Source: Streptomyces sp. WAC05374
Lineage (GTDB): Bacteria; Actinomycetota; Actinomycetes; Streptomycetales; Streptomycetaceae
Length of the DNA stretch: 64,000 nt
Direction: 5' to 3'
Assembly: GCF_004353505.1 (NCBI RefSeq)
Contig: NZ_SMNQ01000001.1
Coordinates: 992,001 to 1,056,000, forward strand
Below, piece after piece: positions 40,095-50,451 of this stretch. The translations under genes were made by a program, and so were the position numbers. Within the stretch, counting starts at the first letter, position 1. The number at the start of each line of letters is the position of its first letter. The notes under the pieces were generated by a model. It had not been told where the DNA came from, searched no databases, and saw only the letters and a program-made list of their open reading frames with translations.

Positions 40095-43000
40095 GCGCCG
40101 CCGCGCCGCGCAGCCTCACCGCCGAGCCGCCGCGTTCCTTGACCACCTGGAGCTGGGTGGGGATGCGGCGGCGCAGGTCGGCGACGTGGCTGACGATGCC
40201 GACGCTGCGGTCGCGTTCGCGCAGGGAGTCCAGGACGTCCAGCACCTCGTCGAGGGTCTGGTCGTCGAGGCTGCCGAAGCCCTCGTCGATGAAGAGGGTG
40301 TCGAGCCGTACGCCGCCGGCCTCGTCGGTGACGACGTCGGCGAGGCCCAGCGCCAGCGCCAGCGACGCGAAGAACGTCTCCCCGCCCGAGAGGGTCGCCG
40401 TGTCGCGCTCGCTGCCCGTCCAGGCGTCGACGACGTGCAGGCCGAGGCCCGCGCGCTTGCCGCCGGCCCGGGCGTCGGAGTGGACGAGCGTGTACCGGCC
40501 GGACGACATCCGCGCCAGCCGCGCCGTCGCGGCGGCCGCCACCTGTTCGAGCCGGGCCGCGAGCACATAGGACTCCAGCCGCATCTTGCGCTCGTTGTCC
40601 GCGGACGTGCCGGCGGTCAGCCCGGCCAGCCGCGCCACCCGCTCGTACTCCTCCCGCAGCGGCCCCAGGCGCCGCACCTCGGCGGCGGCCCTCTCCGACA
40701 GTCGGTCCAGCTCCGCACACCGCTCGCGCTGGGCGGACAGGGCGGAGTCCGCGTCGCGGGCGGCCCGGTCGGCGGCGGCGTGGGCGGCATGGGCGCCCTC
40801 CGGGTCGGCGGGCGGGCGCCCGGCCGCGGCGCGCGTCTCCGGCTCGGCGAGCCGGTCGGCGACCGCGGCGGCCTCGGCCTGCCAGGCGTCCAGCCGCCGC
40901 TGGAGGTCGCGCCGGTGTGCGTCGTCGAGAAGTGCGGCGGCCGCGGCGGCGGGGGTGTCGAACCCGGCCCGGTACGCGGCGTCGGCGAGCCGGTCGTCGG
41001 CCTCCTTCAGCCGGCGTGCGGTCTCCTCGACGGTACGTACGGCACCGGCGGCCTCGGTGAGGCGGGCGATCCGGTGCTCCAGGAAGGCGGCGTGCGCGCT
41101 CACGGCGCCGCCCGGAACGCGGGCCAGCTCGGCGTCGACGGCCGCCTGTTCGCGGTCGAGCGCCTCGCGCCGCGAGGTCCGCGCGGCGGCACGGCGCTCC
41201 ACCTGCTGCCGCGCGTCGAGCCGCCGCTCGTGCTCGCGCTCCGCCCGGTCCAGGGCCTCCCGGGCCGCGTGCGCGTCGCCCGCCGCCTCGCGGGCCCGGG
41301 CGTGGGCCCGCTCCAGCGACGCGACGTGCTCGGCAAGTACGGCGACGCTCGGCGCCCCCGCCACGGTTTCGGCCACGTCCTCGGCCGCTCCGGCGGCGAC
41401 GTCCGCGTGTGCCGCGGCCAGCGCCTCCTGGACGACCGCCCGTTCGCGTTCGGCGGCGGAGCGGGCCTCGTCCGCGCGGGTGTGGGCCGCGTAGGCCGCG
41501 TCCTCCGTCGAACGGTCGACGTGCCCGGCGTCGGCGCGGGCGGGGTCCGGGTGGTCGGCGGAGCCGCAGACCGCGCACGGTGCGCCGTCCACGAGGCCCG
41601 CCGCGAGTTCGGCGGCGATGCCGCGCAGGCGGCGCTCCCGCAGGTCCAGCCACGTCTCATGGGCGGCGTTGGCGTGCTCCCGCGCCGCCGCCAGGCGCGC
41701 CTCGGCGGCCTCGGCGTCCCGTACGAGCGCGTCGCGGCGGCGGGCGGCGGCCAGCCGCCGGCGGGCGGGCTCCAGGCGGCCCGCGAGGTGTTCGGCGCGG
41801 GTGGCGGCCTCCTGGGCGGCGTCGACCCGGTCCAGGAGGGCGCGGCGGGTGGTCTCCCAGTCGGCCAGCCACGCGGCGGCCTCCTGGCGGGTCTCCTCGT
41901 CGGCGCGGGCCTGGCGGTCCAGTTCCTCGCGCTCGCGGGCGAGTTCAGCGCCGCGCCGCTCGGCCCGGCGGGCACCGGCGAGGCCGCCCAGTTCCTCCCT
42001 CGCCCGCCCCGCCAGGGCGGCCAGCCGCTCGGCGCCCGCGTCGGCGAGGTCCGGGGGCAGTCCGGCCGCCGCCCGCTCCTGGGCGGCGCGTGCCGCGCGG
42101 TGCTCCCGTTCGGCGTCGTCGCGCAGGCTCAGCGGGCCGGCCACCCGCTCGGCCTCGCGGGACCGGTCCAGCAGGGCCTGCCACCCGTCGCGCTCACCGC
42201 GCCGGGCCTCCAGTTCGGCGGCGCGCCGCCGGGCGTCCTCGTACCGGCGCTGCCGCGCGGCCAGCTCCCGCTCCTCGTCCAGGGCGCGGCGCGCAGCGGC
42301 CTGCCGGCCCTCGGCGGCCAGGAGCGCGAGGTCGGCGACGTCCAGCGCCTCCCGGGCGCCGGAGCGGGCCACGGCCGCCCACTCCAGGACGGAGCCGGCG
42401 AGGCCCGGGTCGCCGGGCCTGGCGTCCGGGGCGGGCAGGCCGGCGGCCGCGTCGCCCGCCGCCTGCGCCATCCGGTGGGCGAGCGCGAGGAGCCGTTCGT
42501 CACCGTCCTTCACCCGCTGCTCGGCCGCGCGCCGCAGCTCGGCGAGCCGCTCCTCGACGGCCGCGAAGCGCCGGGTGTCGAAGAGCCGGCCGAGGAGCCG
42601 GCCGCGCGCCTCGGCGTCGGCGCGCAGGAACCGCGCGAAGTCGCCCTGCGGCAACAGCACCACCTGGCAGAACTGCTCCCGGCTCATGCCGAGGAGCTGG
42701 GTGATCTCCTCGCCGATCTCCTGGTGGGAGCGGCTCAGCCCGTGCCACTCGCCGCGCTCCGCGTCGTACTCCCGCAGCCACGACTGGGCCTTCTCGGTGG
42801 TGAAGCCGCCGCCCCGCTTCTTGGGGCGGGGCTGGGCGGGCCGCCGGGTGATCTCCAGCCGCCGGCCGGCCACGGTCAGGTCGAGCACCACCTCCGTGGA
42901 GGTGCCCACCGGGGCGTGGTCGCTGCGCAGCGAGGTCCCCGGGCTCTGCCGGGCGCCGGGCACCGCCCCGTACAGGGCGTAGCAGACGGCGTCCAGGACG

Positions 43001-43128
43001 GAGGTCTTGCCCGCGCCGGTCGGCCCGTGGAGCAGGAACAGCCCGGCCTGCGACAGGGTGTCGAAGTCGACGGTCTGGGTGGTGCCGAACGGTCCGAAGC
43101 CGGTGATGTCGAGCCGGTGGAGTCTCAA
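40084..43128 (-). CDS. sbcC: Exonuclease subunit SbcC (Rad50-like ATPase)
   Basis: A 1014-residue SMC-like ATPase that with SbcD cuts hairpins and processes DNA ends. The P-loop GPTGAGKT is at residues 35-42, with the Q-loop LLPQGDFARFL near 165. Two long Arg/Glu/Ala-rich coiled-coil arms flank the zinc hook CAVCGSADHP (about residue 515). The ABC signature LSGGETFFASLALALG (about 910) and Walker B TLFIDEGFGSLD (about 943) complete the C-terminal half. It starts at TTG 43128, overlapping the sbcD stop by 4 nt (TTGA), with GAGGTGG upstream, so it depends on sbcD translation. Confidence 0.96.
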   Translation of the reverse strand: MRLHRLDITGFGPFGTTQTVDFDTLSQAGLFLLHGPTGAGKTSVLDAVCYALYGAVPGARQSPGTSLRSDHAPVGTSTEVVLDLTVAGRRLEITRRPAQPRPKKRGGGFTTEKAQSWLREYDAERGEWHGLSRSHQEIGEEITQLLGMSREQFCQVVLLPQGDFARFLRADAEARGRLLGRLFDTRRFAAVEERLAELRRAAEQRVKDGDERLLALAHRMAQAAGDAAAGLPAPDARPGDPGLAGSVLEWAAVARSGAREALDVADLALLAAEGRQAAARRALDEERELAARQRRYEDARRRAAELEARRGERDGWQALLDRSREAERVAGPLSLRDDAEREHRAARAAQERAAAGLPPDLADAGAERLAALAGRAREELGGLAGARRAERRGAELAREREELDRQARADEETRQEAAAWLADWETTRRALLDRVDAAQEAATRAEHLAGRLEPARRRLAAARRRDALVRDAEAAEARLAAAREHANAAHETWLDLRERRLRGIAAELAAGLVDGAPCAVCGSADHPDPARADAGHVDRSTEDAAYAAHTRADEARSAAERERAVVQEALAAAHADVAAGAAEDVAETVAGAPSVAVLAEHVASLERAHARAREAAGDAHAAREALDRAEREHERRLDARQQVERRAAARTSRREALDREQAAVDAELARVPGGAVSAHAAFLEHRIARLTEAAGAVRTVEETARRLKEADDRLADAAYRAGFDTPAAAAAALLDDAHRRDLQRRLDAWQAEAAAVADRLAEPETRAAAGRPPADPEGAHAAHAAADRAARDADSALSAQRERCAELDRLSERAAAEVRRLGPLREEYERVARLAGLTAGTSADNERKMRLESYVLAARLEQVAAAATARLARMSSGRYTLVHSDARAGGKRAGLGLHVVDAWTGSERDTATLSGGETFFASLALALGLADVVTDEAGGVRLDTLFIDEGFGSLDDQTLDEVLDVLDSLRERDRSVGIVSHVADLRRRIPTQLQVVKERGGSAVRLRGAAALSG

Positions 43129-44291
43129 CCGGCCACCTCGCGCTGTGCCATGTCCACCCGTACGTCGTCGAAGGCGCGCAGGAGCGCGGCGCGCTCCCGG
43201 TCGTCGGGGCCGGTCCCGCCGCGCACGTGGGCGACGAAGTCCTCGGCGATCTGCTGGTCGTCGCGGTCGCGCAGCCGCTGCCCGTACGAGGCGAGGTGGT
43301 CGTCCTCGGCCCGCTCGGGGGCGAAGAGGAGGCTCAGGACGTGCGGGAAGCGCTCGGCGAGGCGTGCCATGGGCTCGGCGGGCCGCACCGGGTCGGTGAG
43401 GGTCGCCTCGATCCAGGACTCCTCGTGACGGGTGAACGCGGGGTCGCCGAGCAGGTCGTCGAGCCGGCCCCGGAGGCGGGCGAGCGGGCGCGGCACCGGG
43501 CAGTCGACCCGCTCGGCGCGGACCGTCCCGTCGCCGTCCAGGTCGACGAGCCACATCGTCTTGCGGTGGTCGGCCTCGGAGAAGGAGTACGCGAGGGGCG
43601 AGCCGGAGTAGCGGATGCGCCCGGTGAGGGCCTGGCTGCCGTGCAGGTGCCCGAGAGCGACGTAGTCGGCCCCGTCGAACACCCCGGCCGGGACGGCGGC
43701 GACCCCGCCGACGGTGATGTCGCGCTCGCTGTCGCTGGGCTCGCCGCCCGCGACGAAGGCGTGGGCGAGGACGACGCAGCGGGTGCCGGGCGTACGGCCG
43801 GCGAGGTCGGCGCGGACGCGTTCCATGGCGGCGGTCAGGACGGCCTCGTGGCCGGCGTTCGCGGCGCCGAACCGGTCGCGCACGAGGGCGGGCTCGAGGT
43901 ACGGCAGTCCGTAGAACGCCACGTCGCCGTGGGCGTCGGCGAGCAGGACGGGGCTGCCGACTCCGGCGGGGTCGGTCCGCAGGTGGATGCCGGCCTTCTC
44001 GATGAGCCCGGCCGCGACGCCGAGCCTGCGGGCCGAGTCGTGGTTGCCGGAGATCATCACGGTGGGTACGCCGGCGTCGGCGAGCCGGTGCAGCGCGGTG
44101 TCGAACAGCTCCACGGCGGGCAGCGGCGGCACCGCGCGGTCGTAGATGTCGCCGGACACCAGCACCACGTCCACGGCGTGCGCGCGCACCGTCGCCACGA
44201 GGTGGTCGAGGAACGCCGCCTGGGCGTCGAGCAGGTTCACACGGTGGAACGACCGCCCCAGGTGCCAGTCCGATGTGTGCAGCATCCTCAC
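43125..44291 (-). CDS. sbcD: Exonuclease subunit SbcD (Mre11-like nuclease)
   Basis: A 388-residue calcineurin-like metallophosphoesterase, the nuclease half of SbcCD. Metal-binding motifs in order: LHTSDWHLGR (4-13), VSGDIYDRAVPP (45-56), ISGNHDSARRLG (about 79-90), VVLAHAFV (about 179) and YVALGHLHGSQ (about 214). Two start codons are close: GTG 44291 and ATG 44285; GTG is chosen because a GGAGCGG site lies at normal distance. It is the first gene of the sbcD-sbcC pair, 127 bp downstream of grpE2 on the same strand. Confidence 0.96.
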   Translation of the reverse strand: MRMLHTSDWHLGRSFHRVNLLDAQAAFLDHLVATVRAHAVDVVLVSGDIYDRAVPPLPAVELFDTALHRLADAGVPTVMISGNHDSARRLGVAAGLIEKAGIHLRTDPAGVGSPVLLADAHGDVAFYGLPYLEPALVRDRFGAANAGHEAVLTAAMERVRADLAGRTPGTRCVVLAHAFVAGGEPSDSERDITVGGVAAVPAGVFDGADYVALGHLHGSQALTGRIRYSGSPLAYSFSEADHRKTMWLVDLDGDGTVRAERVDCPVPRPLARLRGRLDDLLGDPAFTRHEESWIEATLTDPVRPAEPMARLAERFPHVLSLLFAPERAEDDHLASYGQRLRDRDDQQIAEDFVAHVRGGTGPDDRERAALLRAFDDVRVDMAQREVAG

Positions 44292-44418
44292 GACGCCGCT
44301 CCGACCCGCGATGGCCGCATGTGTACCGCTCCTCCGCCCCCGGGCCCGCTCGGGCCCCGTTGTGCACTCCGTACACGCTAACGGTGCCCGGGACCCGATA
44401 TGTCACGGACCTCGTTTC

Positions 44419-45011
44419 TCACCCCTGCGCGGGACCGGTGACCGTGACGTCGGCGGGGCGGAGGAGGTGGTCGCCGACGCGGTAGCCGGGGCGCACGATC
44501 TCGGTGCAGACCGGCCGCTCGACGAGACGGGAGCGGCGGTACGCGACGGCCTGGTGGACGCGCGGGTCGAAGGGGTCGCCGACCGCGCCGAAGGCCCGCA
44601 GGCCCAGCGCCGCGGCCTCGCCGTCCAGGGCGAGGGCGACACGCTCGAACCCGCCGGTGAGCTCGCCCTGCCGGGCCGCCTCCGCGAGGGCGTCGAACAC
44701 GGGCAGGAACCGGCGCAGCACGTTCGCCACGGCGGCCTCGCGCACCGCGAGGCGGTCGCGGTGGACCCGGCCGCGGTAGTTGTCGTACTCGGCCTTCAGC
44801 CGCTGGAGGTCCGCCGTCCGCTCGGCCAGCGCCCCGGCCGGCCCGGCCGGTGGCGTCTGCGGCCCGGCGGGTGGCGCCTGCGGTGCGGCGGGTGGCGCCT
44901 GTGGCTCGGCGGGTGGCGCCGCGGACGGGCCGGGGGCGGCCGGGGCGATCATCGGGGGCGGGTCGGTGCGGCCGTTCACCGTGGTCAGCCCGCGGCGCGT
45001 GTCCGGCCTCA

Positions 45012-45012
<1 letters not shown>
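44419..45012 (-). CDS. grpE: Nucleotide-exchange factor GrpE (second copy type)
   Basis: A 197-residue GrpE-family cochaperone that releases ADP from DnaK. Residues 1-55 are a Pro/Ala-rich variable region built on 7-residue repeats; then ERTADLQRLKAEYDNYRGRVHRDR (about 65-88) is the long helix, and GDPFDPRVHQAVAY with CTEIVRPGYRVGDHLLRPADVTV (about 147-193) is the conserved beta domain. The ATG at 45012 has GGAGG 6 nt upstream; it overlaps the dnaK stop. It follows dnaK rather than sitting in the usual dnaK-grpE-dnaJ-hspR operon, so it serves the adjacent DnaK paralog. Confidence 0.9.
44843..44926 (-). repeat. Four 21-bp repeats in the grpE N-terminal region
   Basis: Four imperfect 21-bp units (44843, 44864, 44885 and 44906) share the core GGCGGGTGGCGCC and encode the heptad PPAxPQ(A/T). 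Each unit is an exact number of codons, so expansion or loss keeps the frame. The repeats fall in the variable N-terminal segment of GrpE and are probably polymorphic between strains. Confidence 0.75.
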
Positions 45013-46898
<1,886 letters not shown>

Positions 46899-47141
46899 CG
46901 CCGTCTCCTCAGCTCACCGTCCACTCCCGCGGGAGGTCCCGGACCGTGCGGCGGCCCGCGGGGGGCCGTGCCGCGTGCGGCCCGTCGGCGGGGACGCGCC
47001 GCACGGGGTCCGGCGTGCCCGGCGGGCGTCGTCGTACGCGGCGCGCCGCGCCGGGTCGCGATGGCTGCCGCAGGCCCCGGGTACCGCGTCGTGGTCGCGC
47101 GGGCCCGCCACGGTGCTCACCTCACTGACGTCCTCAGAACG

Positions 47142-47170
47142 TGCATAGAACGTCACCGGGCGCGTGTCAA
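47142..47170 (-). promoter_or_regulatory. Promoter of the dnaK-grpE pair
   Basis: On the minus strand TTGACA (47165-47170) and TATGCA (47142-47147) are separated by exactly 17 bp, an excellent vegetative-type promoter. ACGTTCT occurs twice across the -10 region (minus strand), a possible operator. No inverted CTTGAGT/ACTCAAG HAIR element for HspR is seen. The start site would be about 235-240 nt upstream of the dnaK ATG, an unusually long leader for this genome. Confidence 0.65.
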
Positions 47171-47191
47171 GGCGCCCCCCGGGGTGCGGGG

Positions 47192-47818
47192 TCAGGCGTC
47201 CCCGTAGGCCTCGGCGCCCAGCTCCAGCCGGGCGGTCCCGGCCGTCGCGTCGGCGAGCCAGGCGCGGAAGGCGTCGACGTCGGCGCCGGGCAGGCCGATC
47301 TCGATGGTGACGGCCTCGGCGTACCGCACGTCGCGCACGGTCCGCCCGGTGGCCCGCAGGTCGTTCTCCAGCTTCCCGGCCCGCTGGTGGTCGACGGTGA
47401 CGGTGGCGAGCCGGAAGCGCTGCCGGGTGCGGGTGCCCAGCGCGTCGAGCGCCTCCCCCACCACTCCGCCGTACGCCCTGATGAGCCCGCCCGCGCCGAG
47501 TTTCACGCCGCCGTAGTAGCGGGTGACGACGGCGGCGACGTACCGGACCTCGCGGCGCAGCAGCATCTGGAGCATGGGCACGCCGGCGGTGCCGCCCGGT
47601 TCGCCGTCGTCGCTCGCCTTCTGGACGGCGGCGTCGGCGCCGATGACGTAGGCGAAGCAGTTGTGCGTGGCGGTGGGGTGCTCCTTGCGGACGCGTGCGA
47701 CGAAGTCCTGCGCCTCCTGCTCGGTCGCGGCGGGCGCGAGGGCGCAGATGAAGCGCGATCGGCCGATCTCGGTCTCGTGCACGCCCTCGCGGGCGACGGT
47801 CCGGTACTGCTCCTGCAT
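47192..47818 (-). CDS. YigZ/IMPACT-family protein
   Basis: A 208-residue protein of the YigZ (UPF0029/IMPACT) family. The conserved N-terminal domain reads IGRSRFICALAPA, ATHNCFAYVIGADAAVQKASDDGEPGGTAGVPML and VVTRYYGGVKLGAGGLIRAYGG (about residues 18-122), with a DUF1949-type ferredoxin-like C-terminus. Its role is uncertain; eukaryotic relatives affect translation, and nucleic-acid or ribosome binding is suspected. The stop is about 20 bp from the dnaK promoter -35 box on the same strand. Confidence 0.93.
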   Translation of the reverse strand: MQEQYRTVAREGVHETEIGRSRFICALAPAATEQEAQDFVARVRKEHPTATHNCFAYVIGADAAVQKASDDGEPGGTAGVPMLQMLLRREVRYVAAVVTRYYGGVKLGAGGLIRAYGGVVGEALDALGTRTRQRFRLATVTVDHQRAGKLENDLRATGRTVRDVRYAEAVTIEIGLPGADVDAFRAWLADATAGTARLELGAEAYGDA

Positions 47819-47912
47819 CCCGCCACCCTATGCGCACCCGTCTCCGGGAATCTCCGGCGGTGCGTGGCCGTTGGCGCTGGGAGACGACGACCTTACGCAC
47901 CGGAGGCGCAGC

Positions 47913-48326
47913 GTGCCCAGCGAGACGGAGACCATCGAGAAGATCCTGACCGAGTCCGGGGACACGTGGGCGGTGGTCGGCCTGTCCACCAACCGGGCCC
48001 GGGCCGCCTACGGCGTGGCCGCCGTGCTGAAGCGCTTCGGCAAGCGGGTGGTGCCCGTGCATCCCAAGGCGGAGACGGTCCACGGGGAGCAGGGGTACGC
48101 CTCGCTCGCGGACATTCCGTTCCCGGTGGACGTGGTGGACGTGTTCGTCAACAGCCACCTGGCGGGGGCCGTCGCCGACGAGGCGGTGGCGAAGGGGGCC
48201 AGGGCCGTGTGGTTCCAGCTCGGGGTGATCGACGAGGCGGCGTACGAGCGGACCCGGGCGGCGGGCCTGGAGATGGTGATGGACCGCTGCCCGGCGATCG
48301 AGATCCCGCTGCTCAGCCCGCGCTGA
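47913..48326 (+). CDS. CoA-binding-domain protein
   Basis: A 137-residue Rossmann-type CoA-binding protein (the fold of succinyl-CoA synthetase alpha N-domain and YccU). Motifs: WAVVGLSTNRARAAYGVAAVLKRFGKRVVPVHPKA (about 19-53) and VWFQLGVIDEAAYERTRAAGLEMVMDRCPAIE (about 99-130), in which the Cys near the end is conserved in the family. It starts at GTG 47913 with GGAGG 6 nt upstream. Its function is unknown; it may bind CoA as a sensor. Its 3' end overlaps the convergent YbaK-like gene by 14 bp. Confidence 0.9.
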   Translation: MPSETETIEKILTESGDTWAVVGLSTNRARAAYGVAAVLKRFGKRVVPVHPKAETVHGEQGYASLADIPFPVDVVDVFVNSHLAGAVADEAVAKGARAVWFQLGVIDEAAYERTRAAGLEMVMDRCPAIEIPLLSPR

Positions 48327-48876
48327 CGCCGAGTCCTTCGAGGACGACCGCGCCCGGCAGTTCCGCGAAGGACTTGCCGGGCACGATGAGCTTGCCCCGG
48401 CGCCGGCCGCTGCCGATCAGGACCCACGGGATGTCGACGACGGCCGGGTCGACGAGCAGCGGCCAGTCGGCGGGCAGCCCGATCGGGGTGATGCCCCCGT
48501 ACTCCATGCCGGTCTCGCCGGTGGCCGTGTCCATGGGCGCGAAGGACGCCTTGCGGGCGCCGAGGTGCTTGCGTACGGCGCCGTTGACGTCGACGCGGCT
48601 GCTGGAGAGGACCACGCACGCGGCGAGCGACGTCCCGCCGCCGCGCCGGGCGGCCACGACCACGCAGTTGGCGGAGGCCTCCAGCAGGTCGCGGCCGTGG
48701 TGCTCGACGAAGACGGCCGTGTCGGCGATGGCCGGGTCGGTGTCGACGTACAGGAGCTGGTCGGCGGGGACGCTCCCGCGCCAGGCCCGCACGGCGTCGG
48801 CGACGGGCGCGGTGAGCAGGTCGAGGCAGTCGGGGGCGGGGCGGGCCCGGTCGAAGTCTCCGATGGGTGCGCGCAT
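48313..48876 (-). CDS. YbaK/EbsC-family aminoacyl-tRNA deacylase-like protein
   Basis: A 187-residue protein of the YbaK/ProX editing-domain superfamily, which hydrolyses mischarged aminoacyl-tRNA. Characteristic segments are CVVVAARRGGGTSLAACVVLSSSRVDVNGAVRKHLGARKASFAPMD (about 71-116), then ETGMEYGGITPIGLP (about 120-134), where the family has a TG(Y)xxGG(V/I)xP motif, and the terminal LIVPGKSFAELPG. The substrate is not predictable. Its start codon lies inside an 18-bp perfect palindrome. Confidence 0.88.
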   Translation of the reverse strand: MRAPIGDFDRARPAPDCLDLLTAPVADAVRAWRGSVPADQLLYVDTDPAIADTAVFVEHHGRDLLEASANCVVVAARRGGGTSLAACVVLSSSRVDVNGAVRKHLGARKASFAPMDTATGETGMEYGGITPIGLPADWPLLVDPAVVDIPWVLIGSGRRRGKLIVPGKSFAELPGAVVLEGLGVSAG

Positions 48877-48884
48877 GCGCGCAC
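48867..48884. promoter_or_regulatory. Palindrome over the YbaK-like start codon
   Basis: GTGCGCGCATGCGCGCAC is a perfect 18-bp palindrome whose centre supplies the ATG of the gene. It could be an operator, or in the mRNA a hairpin that hides the start codon. Confidence 0.5.
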
Positions 48885-48919
48885 GCTAACAGCGCTGGTG
48901 ACGCGGCCGGTTGGCCGTC

Positions 48920-49492
48920 TCAGCGTACGGGCGGGATGGAGACCGCCAGGGTCATCTCGACGGTCTCCTCGCCGTCGTTGCGGTAGGCGTGCGGGACGTT
49001 GGACTCGAAGACGGCGGAGGTTTTGGCCGGGACCCGGTGGTTCACGCCGTCGACGACCAGGGTGAGCTCTCCGGCGGTGACGTGGAGCAGTTCGGTGGTG
49101 CCGGCCGGGTGCGGGTCGGAGGTGCTGGCGTCGCCCGGCATCAGCGTCCAGGACCACAGTTCCAGCGGGCCGCGGGCCTCGGTGCCGGCCAGCAGGGTGG
49201 TGTGGCTGCCCCGCTCGGTGGACCACATCCGTACCGCCTGCTCCGGAGGGACGAGCCGGACGTGGGAGCCCTGCTCGTAGTCGAGGAGCGTGGTGATGGA
49301 GACGCCCAGCGCGTCGGCGAGCTTGACGGTGGTGCCGACGCTCGGGTTGGTCCGCGCCTGCTCGATCTGGATGATCATGCCGCGGCTGACGCCCGCGCGG
49401 GCCGCGAGCGCGTCGAGCGTGAAGCCGCGCTCGCCGCGCCAGCGCTTGAGGTTGCGGGCGAGCGACTGCGTGAGCTGATCGAGGTCCGACAC
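48920..49492 (-). CDS. XRE-family HTH regulator with C-terminal cupin
   Basis: A 190-residue regulator. Residues 8-65 are an HTH (LARNLKRWRGERGFTLDALAARAGVSRGMIIQIEQARTNPSVGTTVKLADALGV), and the C-terminal half is a cupin barrel (HPAGTTELLHVTAGELTLVVDG; VFESNVPHAYRNDGEETVEMTLAV). Such proteins sense small polar metabolites. The start at GTG 49492 leaves the TCCAA/TTGGA inverted repeat just upstream as an operator; a longer form from ATG 49525 would cover it. It is divergent from an EamA exporter that it probably controls. Confidence 0.92.
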   Translation of the reverse strand: MSDLDQLTQSLARNLKRWRGERGFTLDALAARAGVSRGMIIQIEQARTNPSVGTTVKLADALGVSITTLLDYEQGSHVRLVPPEQAVRMWSTERGSHTTLLAGTEARGPLELWSWTLMPGDASTSDPHPAGTTELLHVTAGELTLVVDGVNHRVPAKTSAVFESNVPHAYRNDGEETVEMTLAVSIPPVR

Positions 49493-49498
49493 ATTCCG

Positions 49499-49512
49499 TC
49501 CAATATTTTGGA
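49499..49512. promoter_or_regulatory. Operator of the HTH-cupin regulator
   Basis: TCCAA and TTGGA flank TATT to give an AT-rich inverted repeat directly before the regulator start. A partial match, TTCAATGGA, lies at 49521-49529, and a third signal, TGCAC/GTGCA (49531-49549), extends towards the exporter. It is a candidate site for autoregulation and control of the divergent exporter. Confidence 0.5.
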
Positions 49513-49584
49513 TGACAGAGTTCAATGGACTGCACTACCGTGTGGTGCACCCCCATGTTCACCGCACTGTACTGCGAGGATGCC

Positions 49585-50451
49585 ATGACAGCCCTGTTCG
49601 CCCTGGCCACCAGTCTCCTGTGGGGACTGGCCGACTTCGGCGGCGGGCTGCTCACCCGGCGCATGCCCGCCCTCACGGTCGTCGTGGTCTCCCAGGCCCT
49701 CGCGGTCGTCGTGCTCGGCGCCCTCGTCGTCGCCACCGGCGGCTGGAGCGAGGCCGGAGGAGAGCTCTGGTACGCGGTGGCGGCCGGCGTCGTGGGACCG
49801 GCGGCCATGCTGGCCTTCTACAAGGCGCTCGCCCTCGGCCCGATGGGCGTGGTCTCGCCGCTCGGTTCCCTCGGCGTCGTCGTCCCCGTGTCGGTCGGCC
49901 TGCTGGTCGGCGACCGGCCGGGGCTGCTCCAGTTCGCGGGGATCGGGGTGGCGATCGCCGGTGTGGTGCTGGCGGGCGGGCCGGAGCTGCGCGGCGCGCC
50001 CGTGCAGCGGCAGGCGGTGCTGCTCACCCTGGTCGCGGCCTTCGGGTTCGGCTCGGTCATGGCACTGATCTCCGAGGCGTCCTCGACCCTCGCCGGACTG
50101 TTCCTCGCCCTGTTCGTCCAGCGCGTCACCAATGTCGTCGTCGGTGGCGCAGCGCTGTGGGCCTCGGTCCGGCGCGGCGGGCGCGCCCTGCCCGAGGACG
50201 GCGGGGCGCGGGTGGTGTGGCGCGCGCTGCCCGCGCTCGCCTTCGTCGGTCTCGCGGACGTCGCCGCCAACGGCACGTACTCCATCGCCGCGCAGAACGG
50301 CCCGGTCACCGTGGCCGCCGTGCTCGCCAGCCTCTACCCGGTGGTGACGGCGCTCGCCGCGCGGGGTGTGCTCAGGGAGCGGCTGCGCGCGGTGCAGGCC
50401 GCGGGCGCGGGGCTGGCGCTGGTCGGAACGGTGCTGCTGGCGGCCGGCTGA
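49585..50451 (+). CDS. EamA/DMT-family transporter
   Basis: A 288-residue inner-membrane exporter with ten predicted helices in two EamA repeats: MTALFALATSLLWGLADFGGGLLTR at the start, AFYKALALGPMGVVSPLGSLGVVVPV (about 75-100), and IAAQNGPVTVAAVLASLYPVVTALAARGVLRERL (about 234-267), the last being a strong DMT signature. The ATG at 49585 is chosen for the GAGGA site 5 nt upstream; in-frame starts further up cross the operator region. It is divergent from the HTH-cupin regulator, suggesting inducible export of a metabolite. Confidence 0.93.
   Translation: MTALFALATSLLWGLADFGGGLLTRRMPALTVVVVSQALAVVVLGALVVATGGWSEAGGELWYAVAAGVVGPAAMLAFYKALALGPMGVVSPLGSLGVVVPVSVGLLVGDRPGLLQFAGIGVAIAGVVLAGGPELRGAPVQRQAVLLTLVAAFGFGSVMALISEASSTLAGLFLALFVQRVTNVVVGGAALWASVRRGGRALPEDGGARVVWRALPALAFVGLADVAANGTYSIAAQNGPVTVAAVLASLYPVVTALAARGVLRERLRAVQAAGAGLALVGTVLLAAG

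Noticed and set aside
40186..43428. 1080-codon plus-strand frame across sbcC
   Set aside because: Mirror of the SbcC coding sequence; no domain is recognisable.
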